Virus record (IMG/VR): IMGVR_UViG_3300043353_000047
Location: 1-40,538 of that record
Direction: 5' to 3' (one strand)
DNA length: 40,538 nucleotides
Source of the DNA: a virus
Shown here: piece by piece, positions 1 to 6,638 of the stretch
How positions within the stretch are numbered: position 1 is the stretch's first letter
How the letters are laid out: the number at the start of each line of letters is the position of its first letter
The notes under the pieces: generated by a model
The model's database searches: none
Seen by the model: the letters and a program-made list of their open reading frames with translations, nothing else
Told to the model about the DNA's origin: nothing
Made by a program: the position numbers and the translations under genes

Positions 1-515
1 CGCATGACGCGCTTTTGGAAAAACTGCAACGGGTCGGGATAGCGCGGATCGTAGCTGACGAAGTCCCACCAGGCGCGACCCGAGCACGCCATGGCCCAAT
101 GGACTTGCGGCAAGTGATCCTCGGGCACGGCCTGCTCGAGGAGCGTGCGCAGATGCGTCGCCGACGTCGGGCATTTGAGCTCGAGGCCGCCCTCGTCGCC
201 GACCAGGCTGTCGGGCGACGCGTGCGCGTGGAGAATGGTCGGGTGCGGAATGAGGCCGATTTTGACCACCGGAAGATTGGTCAGAAAGGCGTAAGAGGCG
301 CGCGCCTCGTCCTCATGCTCGCGGCCCCAAAACATCGGATTGCTGCGCCTCGACGGCACGCCGGTAATCTGCTCGGCCGCAAGCTCGAGCATGTAATCCT
401 CGGCGGCCGCCGTGCGCTCGCCCGAGCGCTTCAACCGCGACAGGGCGACCGCGATCTTGGACGCGCCGAGCGAACCGCAGCGCGCGTCGAACCATTCAGC
501 CGACCGTTGTTCCAC
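1..515 (-). CDS. YqaJ-type phage exonuclease, 3' end outside the window
   Basis: Partial gene; 171 codons are visible before the window edge. The frame starts at a GTG at 515 that overlaps the end of the ERF gene, and it is open to base 3. The protein has the lambda-exonuclease/YqaJ layout: an N-terminal AEWFDAR-G-LGASKIA segment (residues 7-22), then SPDSLVG (100-106) and LELKCP (111-116). These supply the metal-binding D102, E112 and K114 of the PD-(D/E)XK core. A later QVHWAMACSG and FVSYDPRYP stretch is also typical. The family resects double-stranded ends so that a partner can anneal the single strand; the adjacent ERF gene is that partner. Start choice rests on coupling to the upstream stop, because no ATG lies at the family N-terminus. 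Confidence 0.9.
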   Translation of the reverse strand, partial: MEQRSAEWFDARCGSLGASKIAVALSRLKRSGERTAAAEDYMLELAAEQITGVPSRRSNPMFWGREHEDEARASYAFLTNLPVVKIGLIPHPTILHAHASPDSLVGDEGGLELKCPTSATHLRTLLEQAVPEDHLPQVHWAMACSGRAWWDFVSYDPRYPDPLQFFQKRVM

Positions 516-1332
516 TGGTCGCTCTCCGCTTTTTCTCGTTCAAGAGGGCGATCGCGCGCTTGTATTGCGCCAAGCGCATTTCGGCGATGGAGGGCGCGCC
601 GATCGTCTCGAGGAAAATGGCGAGATTGCTTTCCGTGTCGCGGATGAGTTGCTCGACATAGATGACGTCGTCGGCCTCAATGACCGGGTCGGCGAGGGTG
701 CCGCCGTGGCCGTCGTCATCGCGGCCGGCGGCAATGCCAAGGGCCTCTTTTAAAGAATACCTTTGAAGGTATGTGACCGTTGAGGCGATCGCCTGGTTGG
801 GGTTTTTCATCCCCGACTTGTCCTCGACGCCCTCGAGGGAGTTTTCCTCGCTGTAGCCGTCCTCGTGGCTCAAGATGCACGTGACCTTGATTTTGGCCCC
901 TTCCTGGCTCGACTTGTGGCGATAGCTCAGCCCGTGCTTGGACAGGACCGGGTCGACCACCGCGCCAATGTCGGCGAGCTCCTCGTAGCGGTACGACGTG
1001 CGCCCGTCGCCGCTCTTGTGCTCATAGTCGACGGTGCGGGTCTTGAGGATCGGTCCAAACTCACCCTTGGCCTTGGCCAGCGCGGCATAGAAGGATCGGC
1101 GCGCATCGGCCTGGCCGGCCCGCTCGCGCAACGCCATGAGGCGTTCAAACTTCTCGATATCGACGGCGGGATCGCGCGCCGCGTTGGCGATCATGAGAAG
1201 GATCGGATCGGACGGCGCCCCGGCGGAAGCGGTGCTATGCGGCTCTTCCGCCGGGACTAGCTCGGCCGGCCTAGGGGGTCCGGGTTCGGCCGAAGCGTTC
1301 GTGTCTCGATTTTGGTCATGGGGTCGCCGCAT
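496..1332 (-). CDS. erf: ERF-family single-strand annealing protein
   Basis: Predicted recombinase of 278 aa that anneals complementary single strands, working with the downstream YqaJ exonuclease. Residues 1-40 are a Pro/Ala-rich unstructured leader. The ERF core runs from about 43 to 205, with RRSFYAALAKAK (79-89), YRYEELADI (114-122) and the signature QAIASTVTYLQRYSL (180-194). The C-terminal 70 residues are charged and variable, as is usual for ERF proteins. The ATG at 1332 has no clear Shine-Dalgarno sequence, so a shorter start inside the Pro/Ala leader is possible. The stop at 496-498 overlaps the GTG of the exonuclease, which indicates one transcript and coupled translation. Confidence 0.93.
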   Translation of the reverse strand: MRRPHDQNRDTNASAEPGPPRPAELVPAEEPHSTASAGAPSDPILLMIANAARDPAVDIEKFERLMALRERAGQADARRSFYAALAKAKGEFGPILKTRTVDYEHKSGDGRTSYRYEELADIGAVVDPVLSKHGLSYRHKSSQEGAKIKVTCILSHEDGYSEENSLEGVEDKSGMKNPNQAIASTVTYLQRYSLKEALGIAAGRDDDGHGGTLADPVIEADDVIYVEQLIRDTESNLAIFLETIGAPSIAEMRLAQYKRAIALLNEKKRRATSGTTVG

Positions 1333-1375
1333 CCGCTAAAGAAGTGCAGATCATGCAACCGAAGTCAAGGACGAG

Positions 1376-1384
1376 TTATCCACA
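1376..1384 (+). promoter_or_regulatory. Perfect DnaA box
   Basis: TTATCCACA, identical to the strongest bacterial DnaA-box consensus, lies in the 71-base gap between the repressor gene and the ERF gene. A GGGGAG/CTCCCC inverted repeat (1391-1396 and 1407-1412) lies next to it, over the repressor stop codon. A TTGAC-like -35 for the ERF gene is also visible on minus in this gap, but no convincing -10 was found. A single box is weak evidence for an origin; it could also let host DnaA modulate the ERF promoter. Confidence 0.45.
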
Positions 1385-1403
1385 GGCCCCGGGGAGGAAA
1401 GAA

Positions 1404-1706
1404 TTACTCCCCGTTGAGCTCGAGGAGCTTGCGTTTGAAGAAGCGTTGCCGTTCTCGCAACTGCTTGGCGTCGTCGAGCGCGTCGGGCGGCGGCAAAAAG
1501 AACTCATTGGGCATGACGTTGAGCGCTTGCATGACCCGTAGCTGGAGATCGAACGTCATGCCGGTTTCGCCGTTTTCGTAGCGGCTTATCAGGCTTTTCG
1601 CCGTGCCGACGGCTTTGCCCAAATCCTCCTGCCGCAGGCCACGCTTGAGCCGCCACTCGCGCATGTAGTGAAGGGGCCGGCGCCGGGGCGAATCGTGAGT
1701 TTCCAT
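1404..1706 (-). CDS. XRE-family phage repressor
   Basis: 100-aa regulator with a Cro/CI-type helix-turn-helix at residues 16-68 (REWRLKRGLRQEDLGKAVG, then LISRYENG), followed by a Pro-hinge and a basic C-terminal helix. It has no LexA-like peptidase domain, so inactivation by RecA-driven self-cleavage is unlikely. The ATG at 1706 is chosen over the longer frame because a promoter ends exactly there (TTGACA, 18-bp spacer, TATGTT), putting the predicted transcription start on the A of the ATG. Lambda CI is also made from a leaderless message in lysogens. Divergence from another HTH gene and the lone minus orientation fit an immunity repressor. Its promoter spacer resembles the operators of the 9.5-12.4 kb island (inference: same ligand). 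Confidence 0.8.
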   Translation of the reverse strand: METHDSPRRRPLHYMREWRLKRGLRQEDLGKAVGTAKSLISRYENGETGMTFDLQLRVMQALNVMPNEFFLPPPDALDDAKQLRERQRFFKRKLLELNGE

Positions 1707-1712
1707 AACTGC

Positions 1713-1742
1713 AACATAGGGCGCACAAATGGCCGATGTCAA
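1713..1742 (-). promoter_or_regulatory. Repressor promoter with embedded operator-like site
   Basis: On minus, TTGACA (1742-1737) is separated by 18 bp from TATGTT (1718-1713), and the start codon follows after six bases. The spacer reads CGGCCATTTGTGCGCC near the -35, close to the CGGCCATTGTG of the promoter at 12343-12372, which has the same 18-bp spacing. The right half-site TGGCC is intact; the left half is degenerate. This suggests autoregulation. Confidence 0.6.
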
Positions 1743-1750
1743 ACACAACA

Positions 1751-1769
1751 GGCCCGGTTAATAGGGGCC
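1751..1769. repeat. Inverted repeat in the divergent regulator region
   Basis: GGCCC (1751-1755) and GGGCC (1765-1769) flank nine AT-richer bases between the two divergent HTH genes. A TTGACA at 1777-1782 on plus could be the -35 for the rightward gene, but no good -10 follows at 17 bp. The repeat is a candidate operator for either regulator. Confidence 0.35.
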
Positions 1770-1813
1770 AAATCGCTTGACACGACTTGCAGGATCAGGA
1801 ACCCTCGCCTCCC

Positions 1814-2155
1814 ATGCCTCGGACCTTTCCCCTCACGCCGCGCCGGCCCCGCAAAACGCCAGCCCTCCATGAGCGAACGGGAAAGATCGCCCACGAGCGC
1901 CCCGAACTCATTCGCGCCCGCGAAAAGCTTGGCCTCAGCCGGCCGCAGCTGGCGGAAAAAGCCGGCCTGTCGCGCACCACCATTTTTCGCGGCGAGACAG
2001 GGGTCCTCGATCCAGGCTTGAACATGATCGTCGCCTGGCTCGCCGCACTCGGCCCCGAGGCCTCGCTGTCCTTGTTCGAGCCTCACCCCAAACTTGAGCG
2101 GTGGAGCGCTCTGTTTTTCCGCGACGTCATCGCCCGTCACAAGCTCGTCGCTTGA
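1814..2155 (+). CDS. XRE/HipB-like helix-turn-helix regulator
   Basis: 113-aa protein with a basic Pro/Arg N-terminus and a Cro/CI-type HTH at about residues 32-82 (LIRAREKLGLSRPQLAEKAGLS, shown here in two parts: LIRAREKLGL and SRPQLAEKAGLS). It lies divergent to the repressor and first in the rightward early transcript, the place of Cro or a second regulator. The ATG at 1814 is preferred; an upstream in-frame TTG at 1787 would add nine residues but has no ribosome site. The C-terminal segment (SLFEPHPKLERWSAL) matches no family I recognise. Target sites are unknown; the GGCCC repeat just upstream is a candidate. Confidence 0.75.
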   Translation: MPRTFPLTPRRPRKTPALHERTGKIAHERPELIRAREKLGLSRPQLAEKAGLSRTTIFRGETGVLDPGLNMIVAWLAALGPEASLSLFEPHPKLERWSALFFRDVIARHKLVA

Positions 2156-2164
2156 GGCCGCCAC

Positions 2165-2518
2165 ATGGGCGCGCGGCGACGGAATCATTTTGAGCCGTCC
2201 GAAGATCAAATTACCGACGCCGTCGTCGAGCATTGGCGCATCTTTGGCGTCCCGAACTCGATCGTCGCCGGTATCCCCAACAAGCGCGCTTTTGGCCAGG
2301 CCGGCCTAACGCCAGGCCTGCCCGACCTCCTCGTGCTCTCGCCGAAACTCGGCGCCCTCACGGGCTACATCGAGCTCAAGCGCGGGCGCGACGGCCGGCT
2401 CAGCGATGCGCAATTCGTCATCGGCGAGCTCCTGAAAATGCGCGGCGCGCCCTACGCGGTTTGTTGGGGCCGCGACGAGCCGATCGAGCGACTTCGGGCG
2501 TGGGGCGCGATCCGATGA
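2165..2518 (+). CDS. VRR-NUC domain nuclease
   Basis: 117 aa, a single stand-alone VRR-NUC domain of the PD-(D/E)XK superfamily. Catalytic signatures are in order: TPGLPDLLVL (49-58, with the metal-binding D), GYIELKRG (67-74, the ExK) and LSDAQ (79-83). Phage VRR-NUC proteins are structure-dependent nucleases, often beside replication genes, and probably process branched or Holliday-type DNA. A GAGG ribosome site lies seven bases before the ATG. The stop overlaps the next ATG by four bases (ATGA). Confidence 0.9.
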   Translation: MGARRRNHFEPSEDQITDAVVEHWRIFGVPNSIVAGIPNKRAFGQAGLTPGLPDLLVLSPKLGALTGYIELKRGRDGRLSDAQFVIGELLKMRGAPYAVCWGRDEPIERLRAWGAIR

Positions 2519-3003
2519 GCCGAGAGCCGAAGGACAAAATCGCCGGCTGGATGCGGTCCACATTCGAGAGGTGGGAGTGGGCCGTCCTGCGCATGACGAT
2601 TGGCGACACGCCAATCGAGAATACGCTTTACGTCGCGGTCGAAGCTTGGCTCTGTTGCCACCAACTGACCCCGATCATGCATCGCTGCGGCGGTCAATAT
2701 GGGGCCCCTACACAAGTCTTTGACAAACACCCAAAGGCTGTTTTCCTCTTTGAGACACAAGCACAAATCGAAAACTACCGTGTAGATTTCGCCTTTTACC
2801 AAAGGGGGACAAAAACTCTTATTGTCGAGTGCGATGGACATGACTTCCATGAGCGCACAAAAGAGCAAGCAATAGCTGACAGATCACGCGATAGGCGACT
2901 GCAGGAGCTAGGCTATACTGTATACCGGTTCACCGGATCGGAAATATACAATGATCCGATGAAATGCGCCGAGCAAATTATGGCTTGGGTGGACGAGCCA
3001 TGA
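2515..3003 (+). CDS. DUF559/Vsr-like endonuclease, probably a mobile insertion
   Basis: 162 aa. The C-terminal half is a restriction-endonuclease-like fold: NYRVDFAF (D91), LIVECDGHDFH (E105, D107) and a GYTVYRFTGSEIY strand-helix end, as in DUF559 and Vsr-type nucleases. The N-terminus (PIENTLYVAVEAW) supplies a possible further acidic residue. From about 2740 to 2960 the DNA is clearly richer in A/T than its neighbours and uses codons otherwise avoided here (ATA, CTA, AGG), which points to recent acquisition. The gene sits between two ATGA junctions and both its own start and the next gene read ATGAGCC, so it could have been inserted at a start codon. A housekeeping repair role cannot be excluded. 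Confidence 0.75.
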   Translation: MSREPKDKIAGWMRSTFERWEWAVLRMTIGDTPIENTLYVAVEAWLCCHQLTPIMHRCGGQYGAPTQVFDKHPKAVFLFETQAQIENYRVDFAFYQRGTKTLIVECDGHDFHERTKEQAIADRSRDRRLQELGYTVYRFTGSEIYNDPMKCAEQIMAWVDEP

Positions 3004-3728
3004 GCCTGGCCATCACGGTGCGGGCGATGGTCGACGCCGGTTGCACGGCCGAGCAAGTCGCTGCCGTGGTCGGCGCCCATGAGGGCGAAACCGAGAAGAA
3101 GAGGGCCGCTAAGCGGGCTCAGAACGCTGCACGCCAGCGACGCTTTCGCGTAACGCATCGTAACGCAGATAACGCGTTACGCGATGTTAGTGCGCGTTAC
3201 GAGTGTGACCCCCTAAAAGAGACCCCCCATACCCCCCAAGAAACTACACCCCAGGATATTACCCCTGTCGGTCCTAACGGACCGACATCCCCTGACAGGG
3301 GCGACGAGCCTGTCGCCGCCGGCGAAAAAAGCGCGCAGGCGCGCGCGCGCGCCAGGGGGTCGCGCCTCCCCGATGAATGGGTCCCATCGGAGGCCCTCGT
3401 CGCCTTCGCCGGCGGCTTGGGCTTCGCCGGCCATGGCCTCGACGAGGCGGTGGCCGAGTTTGGCGATTACTGGCGGGCCAGGCCTGGCCCAAACGCCAGA
3501 AAACTCGATTGGGAAGCAACCTTCAAAAACAGGCTCCGCAGCATAGCGGGCCGCCGAAAAGGAAACGCTCATGGCAACGGGAAAAGGGGCGCAATTTCTG
3601 ACATTGCGCCAGGCTTCATCAAACGCATTGACGAGCAATTCGCCTACCTCGACGACGTGCGACCCGCGCACGTCGGCGCGGAAGGCGGCCCAACTGTTCG
3701 GGTGCTACCCACGCAACGAGGCAAATGA
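3000..3728 (+). CDS. Phage replication protein, DnaT/O-like
   Basis: 242 aa. The N-terminal 50 residues are helical and basic, ending ARQRRFR. A long low-complexity linker follows (about 70-120, Pro/Thr then Ala/Arg). The C-terminal domain carries SRLPDEWVPS (121-130), EFGDYWRARPG (153-163) and KLDWEATFKN (168-177). The DYW and DW pair is the hallmark I associate with phage replication-organiser proteins in alphaproteobacterial prophages. A role in loading host helicase is inferred from the family and from the iteron array inside its own codons 50-67, matching the way lambda O contains its origin. It starts by ATGA overlap with the nuclease before it. Confidence 0.7.
   Translation: MSLAITVRAMVDAGCTAEQVAAVVGAHEGETEKKRAAKRAQNAARQRRFRVTHRNADNALRDVSARYECDPLKETPHTPQETTPQDITPVGPNGPTSPDRGDEPVAAGEKSAQARARARGSRLPDEWVPSEALVAFAGGLGFAGHGLDEAVAEFGDYWRARPGPNARKLDWEATFKNRLRSIAGRRKGNAHGNGKRGAISDIAPGFIKRIDEQFAYLDDVRPAHVGAEGGPTVRVLPTQRGK
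3149..3352 (+). other. Candidate replication origin inside the replication gene
   Basis: Four exact copies of CGTAACGC occur in 53 bases: direct at 3149-3156 and 3159-3166, inverted (GCGTTACG) at 3174-3181 and 3194-3201. Within each pair the spacing is 10 and 20 bp, i.e. whole helical turns. About 60 bases downstream is a perfect hairpin, GTCGGTCC (3267-3274) - TAAC - GGACCGAC (3279-3286). It lies inside a wider inverted repeat, CCCCTGTC (3262-3269) and GACAGGGG (3294-3301). An A6 run and a 14-base GC alternation (3339-3352) follow. Lambda ori has the same order of iterons then structure inside gene O. Function is inferred. Confidence 0.6.
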
Positions 3729-4212
3729 TCCCGAAATGTTCATCACGGCCGCGACGGCGATGCTTTCGAGCTATCCCGAAATTGTCGCCGAGCGGGTGTG
3801 CGACCCCATGCGCGGCTTGCCGTCGAAAAACAAATTCTTGCCCGCGATTGCGGAAATTCGCGAGGCGTGCGAGCGCGAAATGATCTGGCATGACGTCGTC
3901 GAGCGGCGCGAGCGAGAGCGGCGCCATACCGCCGAAGTGCTTGCGCCGGCGCCGACGCCGACGCCGACGGAAGAGGCCCGCCGGCGGGTGCGGGCGGAAG
4001 CCGATGACTTGCTCGGCGAACTCGGGGCCAAGGGCGCGCGCAAGATTGACTTTCGGGCGCCGCGATCGCCAGGCGAAGCCGAGGCCGCCAGGCGGCATTT
4101 CGAGGCGCGTTTGCCCGGGCTTGCGGCCGAGTATTCGGCGCGGCCCGTGACGCCGGCGCGTGACCCAATTTCGGATTTAGAGCTCCCCCATTGTGATGAG
4201 GCCGAGGTGTGA
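3571..4212 (+). CDS. Conserved phage replication-region protein, unknown function
   Basis: 213 aa. The conserved block is residues 37-101: ARKAAQLFGCYP, then DPEMFITAATAMLSSYPE, CDPMRGL and KFLPAIAEIREACE. I recognise this block from proteins following the replication protein in alphaproteobacterial phages, but no function is known. The rest is charged and helical with a PTPTPT hinge (a repeated GCCGAC unit in the DNA). The ATG at 3571 has an excellent ribosome site (AAAAGGAAA, ending seven bases upstream). It lies 158 nt inside the preceding gene, so two frames are coding there. The next in-frame ATG is after the conserved CYPR motif, which supports the long overlap. Confidence 0.7.
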   Translation: MATGKGAQFLTLRQASSNALTSNSPTSTTCDPRTSARKAAQLFGCYPRNEANDPEMFITAATAMLSSYPEIVAERVCDPMRGLPSKNKFLPAIAEIREACEREMIWHDVVERRERERRHTAEVLAPAPTPTPTEEARRRVRAEADDLLGELGAKGARKIDFRAPRSPGEAEAARRHFEARLPGLAAEYSARPVTPARDPISDLELPHCDEAEV

Positions 4213-4255
4213 CGGAATGTTGACAAACCTGCAACCGTTGATGTTTCATGATGGG

Positions 4256-4261
4256 TATAAT
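4256..4261 (+). promoter_or_regulatory. Consensus -10 box upstream of the 4310 gene
   Basis: A perfect TATAAT lies 48 bases before the start codon at 4310, preceded by TGGG, which is close to an extended -10. The obvious TTGACA at 4220-4225 is 30 bp away, too far for a normal promoter; the hexamer at the correct distance is poor. Activator dependence is possible. Confidence 0.4.
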
Positions 4262-4309
4262 TACGCAAAAGCAGTCCCGGGGGGCGACGGCAGTTTTTGA
4301 GGGCGACCC

Positions 4310-4552
4310 ATGCACAATCAAGCTCTCTTGGGGCAACCAAATCCGCTTTACGATCGGCTGGTGCGCTGGCTCAAGCAGGCCGGCGAGGCGTCGATCAAAC
4401 GAACGATTACGCACGAAGAAGAGCTCCCGAACGGGCGCTATATCGTGTGCGAGGAATGGCCGTCGCGGGCCGCCTATCTCGATCTCGTCCGCCATCGCAT
4501 CGCGCTCGAATCGATGCTCTACACCGCCGTATCGTCGGAAGAGGAAGATTGA
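4310..4552 (+). CDS. Small protein of unknown function
   Basis: 80 aa, mixed alpha/beta by eye, with an acidic tail (SSEEED). No family recognised. A GAGGG ribosome site precedes the ATG, and a consensus -10 lies in the 97-base gap before it, so the gene may be transcribed separately from the replication genes. Its last 34 bases overlap the end of the convergent minus gene at 4519, which means the two messages are complementary at their 3' ends. Confidence 0.6.
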   Translation: MHNQALLGQPNPLYDRLVRWLKQAGEASIKRTITHEEELPNGRYIVCEEWPSRAAYLDLVRHRIALESMLYTAVSSEEED

Positions 4553-4767
4553 ACGCCGGTTTTGGCCTCGATCGCCTCAAGCCGCCTCGATACGCCGGCG
4601 ATCGCCCGGGCGGCTTGGCGCATTTCGTTGCGCAGCAAAAGCATGGTGTAAATTTGTGCGAGCGCTGTGACGACGAGCACCGCCGTTTGGATGGTGTCGA
4701 TGATTTGACCCGGGCGCAGATCGGCAGATAGCAAGGCTTTCACCCCCTTTTTGACCGTGTTGCGCAT
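4519..4767 (-). CDS. Small single-pass membrane protein
   Basis: 82 aa. An N-terminal basic stretch (MRNTVKKGVKALL) precedes one hydrophobic segment at about residues 25-45 (TIQTAVLVVTALAQIYTMLLL). A charged coiled-coil-like tail follows (RNEMRQAARAIAGVSRRLEAIEAK). The arrangement resembles small phage inner-membrane proteins such as holins or exclusion proteins, but nothing more specific is visible. It is the last gene of the leftward block and converges on the plus gene before it. Confidence 0.6.
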   Translation of the reverse strand: MRNTVKKGVKALLSADLRPGQIIDTIQTAVLVVTALAQIYTMLLLRNEMRQAARAIAGVSRRLEAIEAKTGVQSSSSDDTAV

Positions 4768-4814
4768 TAAACAACAACGGGGGGCAAAAGTTCAACCGCC
4801 ATTTTTTGTGGGGC

Positions 4815-5366
4815 TTACGCCACCGCGATGGCGTTGCTGGTCGCCGGCGTCGCGCCGGCCGCATTGGTGGCCGTCACCCTGCAGCTGACCGACGTCGTGC
4901 TGTCGGCCGCCTGCAGAAGATAGGTCGCCGCCGTTGCGCCGGCGATCGTCGCGCCGCCGCGCAGCCATTGATAGGCGTAGGTGGGCGAGTATTGCCATGT
5001 GCCGCTGGTGCAGGAGAGCGTCAAGCCCACCGTGCCCGTGCCCGAGACGACGGGCGCCGCCGTATTGACCGGCGGAATTTCGTTCGCCAGGCCGGCCGTG
5101 ATCGCCGCCGCCATCGCCGCGTTGGTCAAATTGCCGCCCTTGCCGGCGTTAACCACCGCAAGGATATCATTGGTGAAACGCGAATTGGCCGGGTTGCCAG
5201 GCTGCAGGCCGGCGGGCGCCGTCGTGATTGTCGTGTCATGCGTGCTCGGATCGCTGCCGAGCGCGGTCGCGATCGCGTTGAGCTCGGCAGCGCGGTTGGG
5301 GTTGGCGTAATGGATTTTCGTGTTCAGCAAGACTTGGCCGGTGAAGTCGGCGATTTGAAAACTCAT
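4815..5366 (-). CDS. Ig-like-domain phage surface protein
   Basis: 183 aa. The N-terminal 100 residues are a mostly helical, virion-like domain (MSFQIADFTGQVLLNTKIHY at 1-20). The C-terminal 80 residues are an immunoglobulin-like fold with the repeat signature common in bacterial and phage surface proteins: VGLTLSCTSGTW, YAYQWLRGGATIAGAT, TYLLQAADSTTSVSCRV and TATNAAG. The two cysteines (SC and SCRV) are where an Ig disulphide would sit. Such domains decorate phage particles and bind surface polysaccharide weakly. The ATG at 5366 overlaps the preceding gene by four bases. A decoration protein outside the late operon is unusual. Confidence 0.75.
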   Translation of the reverse strand: MSFQIADFTGQVLLNTKIHYANPNRAAELNAIATALGSDPSTHDTTITTAPAGLQPGNPANSRFTNDILAVVNAGKGGNLTNAAMAAAITAGLANEIPPVNTAAPVVSGTGTVGLTLSCTSGTWQYSPTYAYQWLRGGATIAGATAATYLLQAADSTTSVSCRVTATNAAGATPATSNAIAVA

Positions 5367-6346
5367 GATCGGCCTCCGAACAGATTGAGCGTGGTGTAGA
5401 TCGGGCTCCTCGAGAGCGGGCCGCCCTGGCCGGAGCCGGGGATTTGATATTGCACCGTGCCGAATCTCGGATTGCTTGCGGGCGCCGCCGCCGTCGGGCC
5501 GAGATTCTTTGGCCGCCGGGGCGGGTAGGGCGCCGGTCGGGGCGTGTCGCTCGGCGTGCCTTGGGGGGTATGATCCGCTGTCATTGATCCAAAGGGCGCC
5601 ACGTTGCCCTCGGGCGCGGGGGGCGTCGGCCAAGACGGGTAATTCTGCGGCGTCGGCGAATAGGGGCGGTGCGGCATGCCAGGCTGCGCCGCAAGCGCGC
5701 CCGGCGCGCCGCTGCCGACATAAGGGCCGCCCTGCGGCGGATTGGCGGCCGCCGCCGCCGCGTAAGGGTTGATGCCGTCGGCGCCCGGCTGCGGGCCTGG
5801 CATGGCGCCGGTCGAAGCCGGGTGCATCGGCCGCGCGCCCGACATGCTCAAGGGGAGCGCGCCCGTCTCGGCCGGCGAGGGCGTCATGACGCCGCCGGCT
5901 GCGATCATCGCCCGGGCGTAAGGGTTGCCGCCGGCGAGCGCCGAAAGAATGCTCGGCGCGCCGCTGCCCGCGCCGGCGAACTCGCGCGGATCGATGGTTT
6001 TGGCGTCGGTGAACGGGTTGGTCCACGGGCCGACTTGCTTGCCGGTCCCGACGTTTGAACCTTGGGGCCCGTACATTTGCGGGCCGCCCAGGGCGGGAAA
6101 GCCCATCGATGGCTGGCCTGGCGTGGTGCCCTGGTAGCCCGTGACGCCGCCGCCGGGCACATAGGCCCCGCCTGGCCCGGCGCCATAGGACGGCGCCCCG
6201 CCAGGGCCGTAGGGCGTGCTCGCGCCCGGGCTTGGGATCAGCTGCTTAAGCCAATCGGGGAGGTTGCTCGACGGCCCATAGGAGCCGTCCGGCAATTGCG
6301 TCCAGCCTTGCGGCAGGCGCGTCTCATCGATGCCCGTGAGGGGCAT
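5363..6346 (-). CDS. Pro/Gly/Ala-rich phage protein
   Basis: 327 aa, low complexity throughout: Gly/Pro/Tyr clusters at the N-terminus (PYGPGGAPSYGAGPGGAYVP) and Pro/Ala clusters later. Only short segments look foldable (residues 1-37; about 100-150, with DPREFAG and NPYARAMIAAGG). The composition resembles virion or ejection proteins of this phage (36022 and 36785) rather than an enzyme. It is coupled by a four-base overlap to the Ig-like protein, so the two probably act together, perhaps as stalk and head of a decoration complex (inference). Confidence 0.6.
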   Translation of the reverse strand: MPLTGIDETRLPQGWTQLPDGSYGPSSNLPDWLKQLIPSPGASTPYGPGGAPSYGAGPGGAYVPGGGVTGYQGTTPGQPSMGFPALGGPQMYGPQGSNVGTGKQVGPWTNPFTDAKTIDPREFAGAGSGAPSILSALAGGNPYARAMIAAGGVMTPSPAETGALPLSMSGARPMHPASTGAMPGPQPGADGINPYAAAAAANPPQGGPYVGSGAPGALAAQPGMPHRPYSPTPQNYPSWPTPPAPEGNVAPFGSMTADHTPQGTPSDTPRPAPYPPRRPKNLGPTAAAPASNPRFGTVQYQIPGSGQGGPLSRSPIYTTLNLFGGRS

Positions 6347-6349
6347 GGC

Positions 6350-6595
6350 TTAAGGCGCGGCTTTGCCGACGCCGGCGACGGCTTGCGGCCGGTCCTTGGG
6401 GTCGCGCTCGTCGTGGGCGGCCTTGACGGCTTCAACGCCCTTGTCCTGGATGTCCTGGCTGCGCTCGCGTTGCTCGTCGGCGGCCGTCCTGACCGGCGGG
6501 TCGGGCTGAGTCTCGGGCGAGGCGGCTTCGACCTGGGCCGCCGGCGGATCGGACGACTTGGGCGCGCTTGTCGAAGTCTTGGGTGCAATGGTCAT
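6350..6595 (-). CDS. Small disordered acidic protein
   Basis: 81 aa. The start is moved inward to the ATG at 6595 because a strong GAGGAG ribosome site lies seven bases before it; the longer frame to 6637 has none. The sequence is Pro/Ala/Ser-rich and then charged (DEQRERSQDIQDKGVEAV), with no hydrophobic core, so it is probably disordered. It may be a chaperone or scaffold accessory for its neighbours. No family recognised. Confidence 0.55.
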   Translation of the reverse strand: MTIAPKTSTSAPKSSDPPAAQVEAASPETQPDPPVRTAADEQRERSQDIQDKGVEAVKAAHDERDPKDRPQAVAGVGKAAP

Positions 6596-6638
6596 CGGGC
6601 AAATCTCCTCGAAGGGGATTGCCCGCTTTCGTAGCATG

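Noticed and set aside
1391-1412. GGGGAG/CTCCCC hairpin as a repressor terminator
   Set aside because: It straddles the stop codon and has no T-run on minus.
4220-4261. TTGACA and TATAAT as one promoter
   Set aside because: They are 30 bp apart, too far for a sigma-70 promoter.
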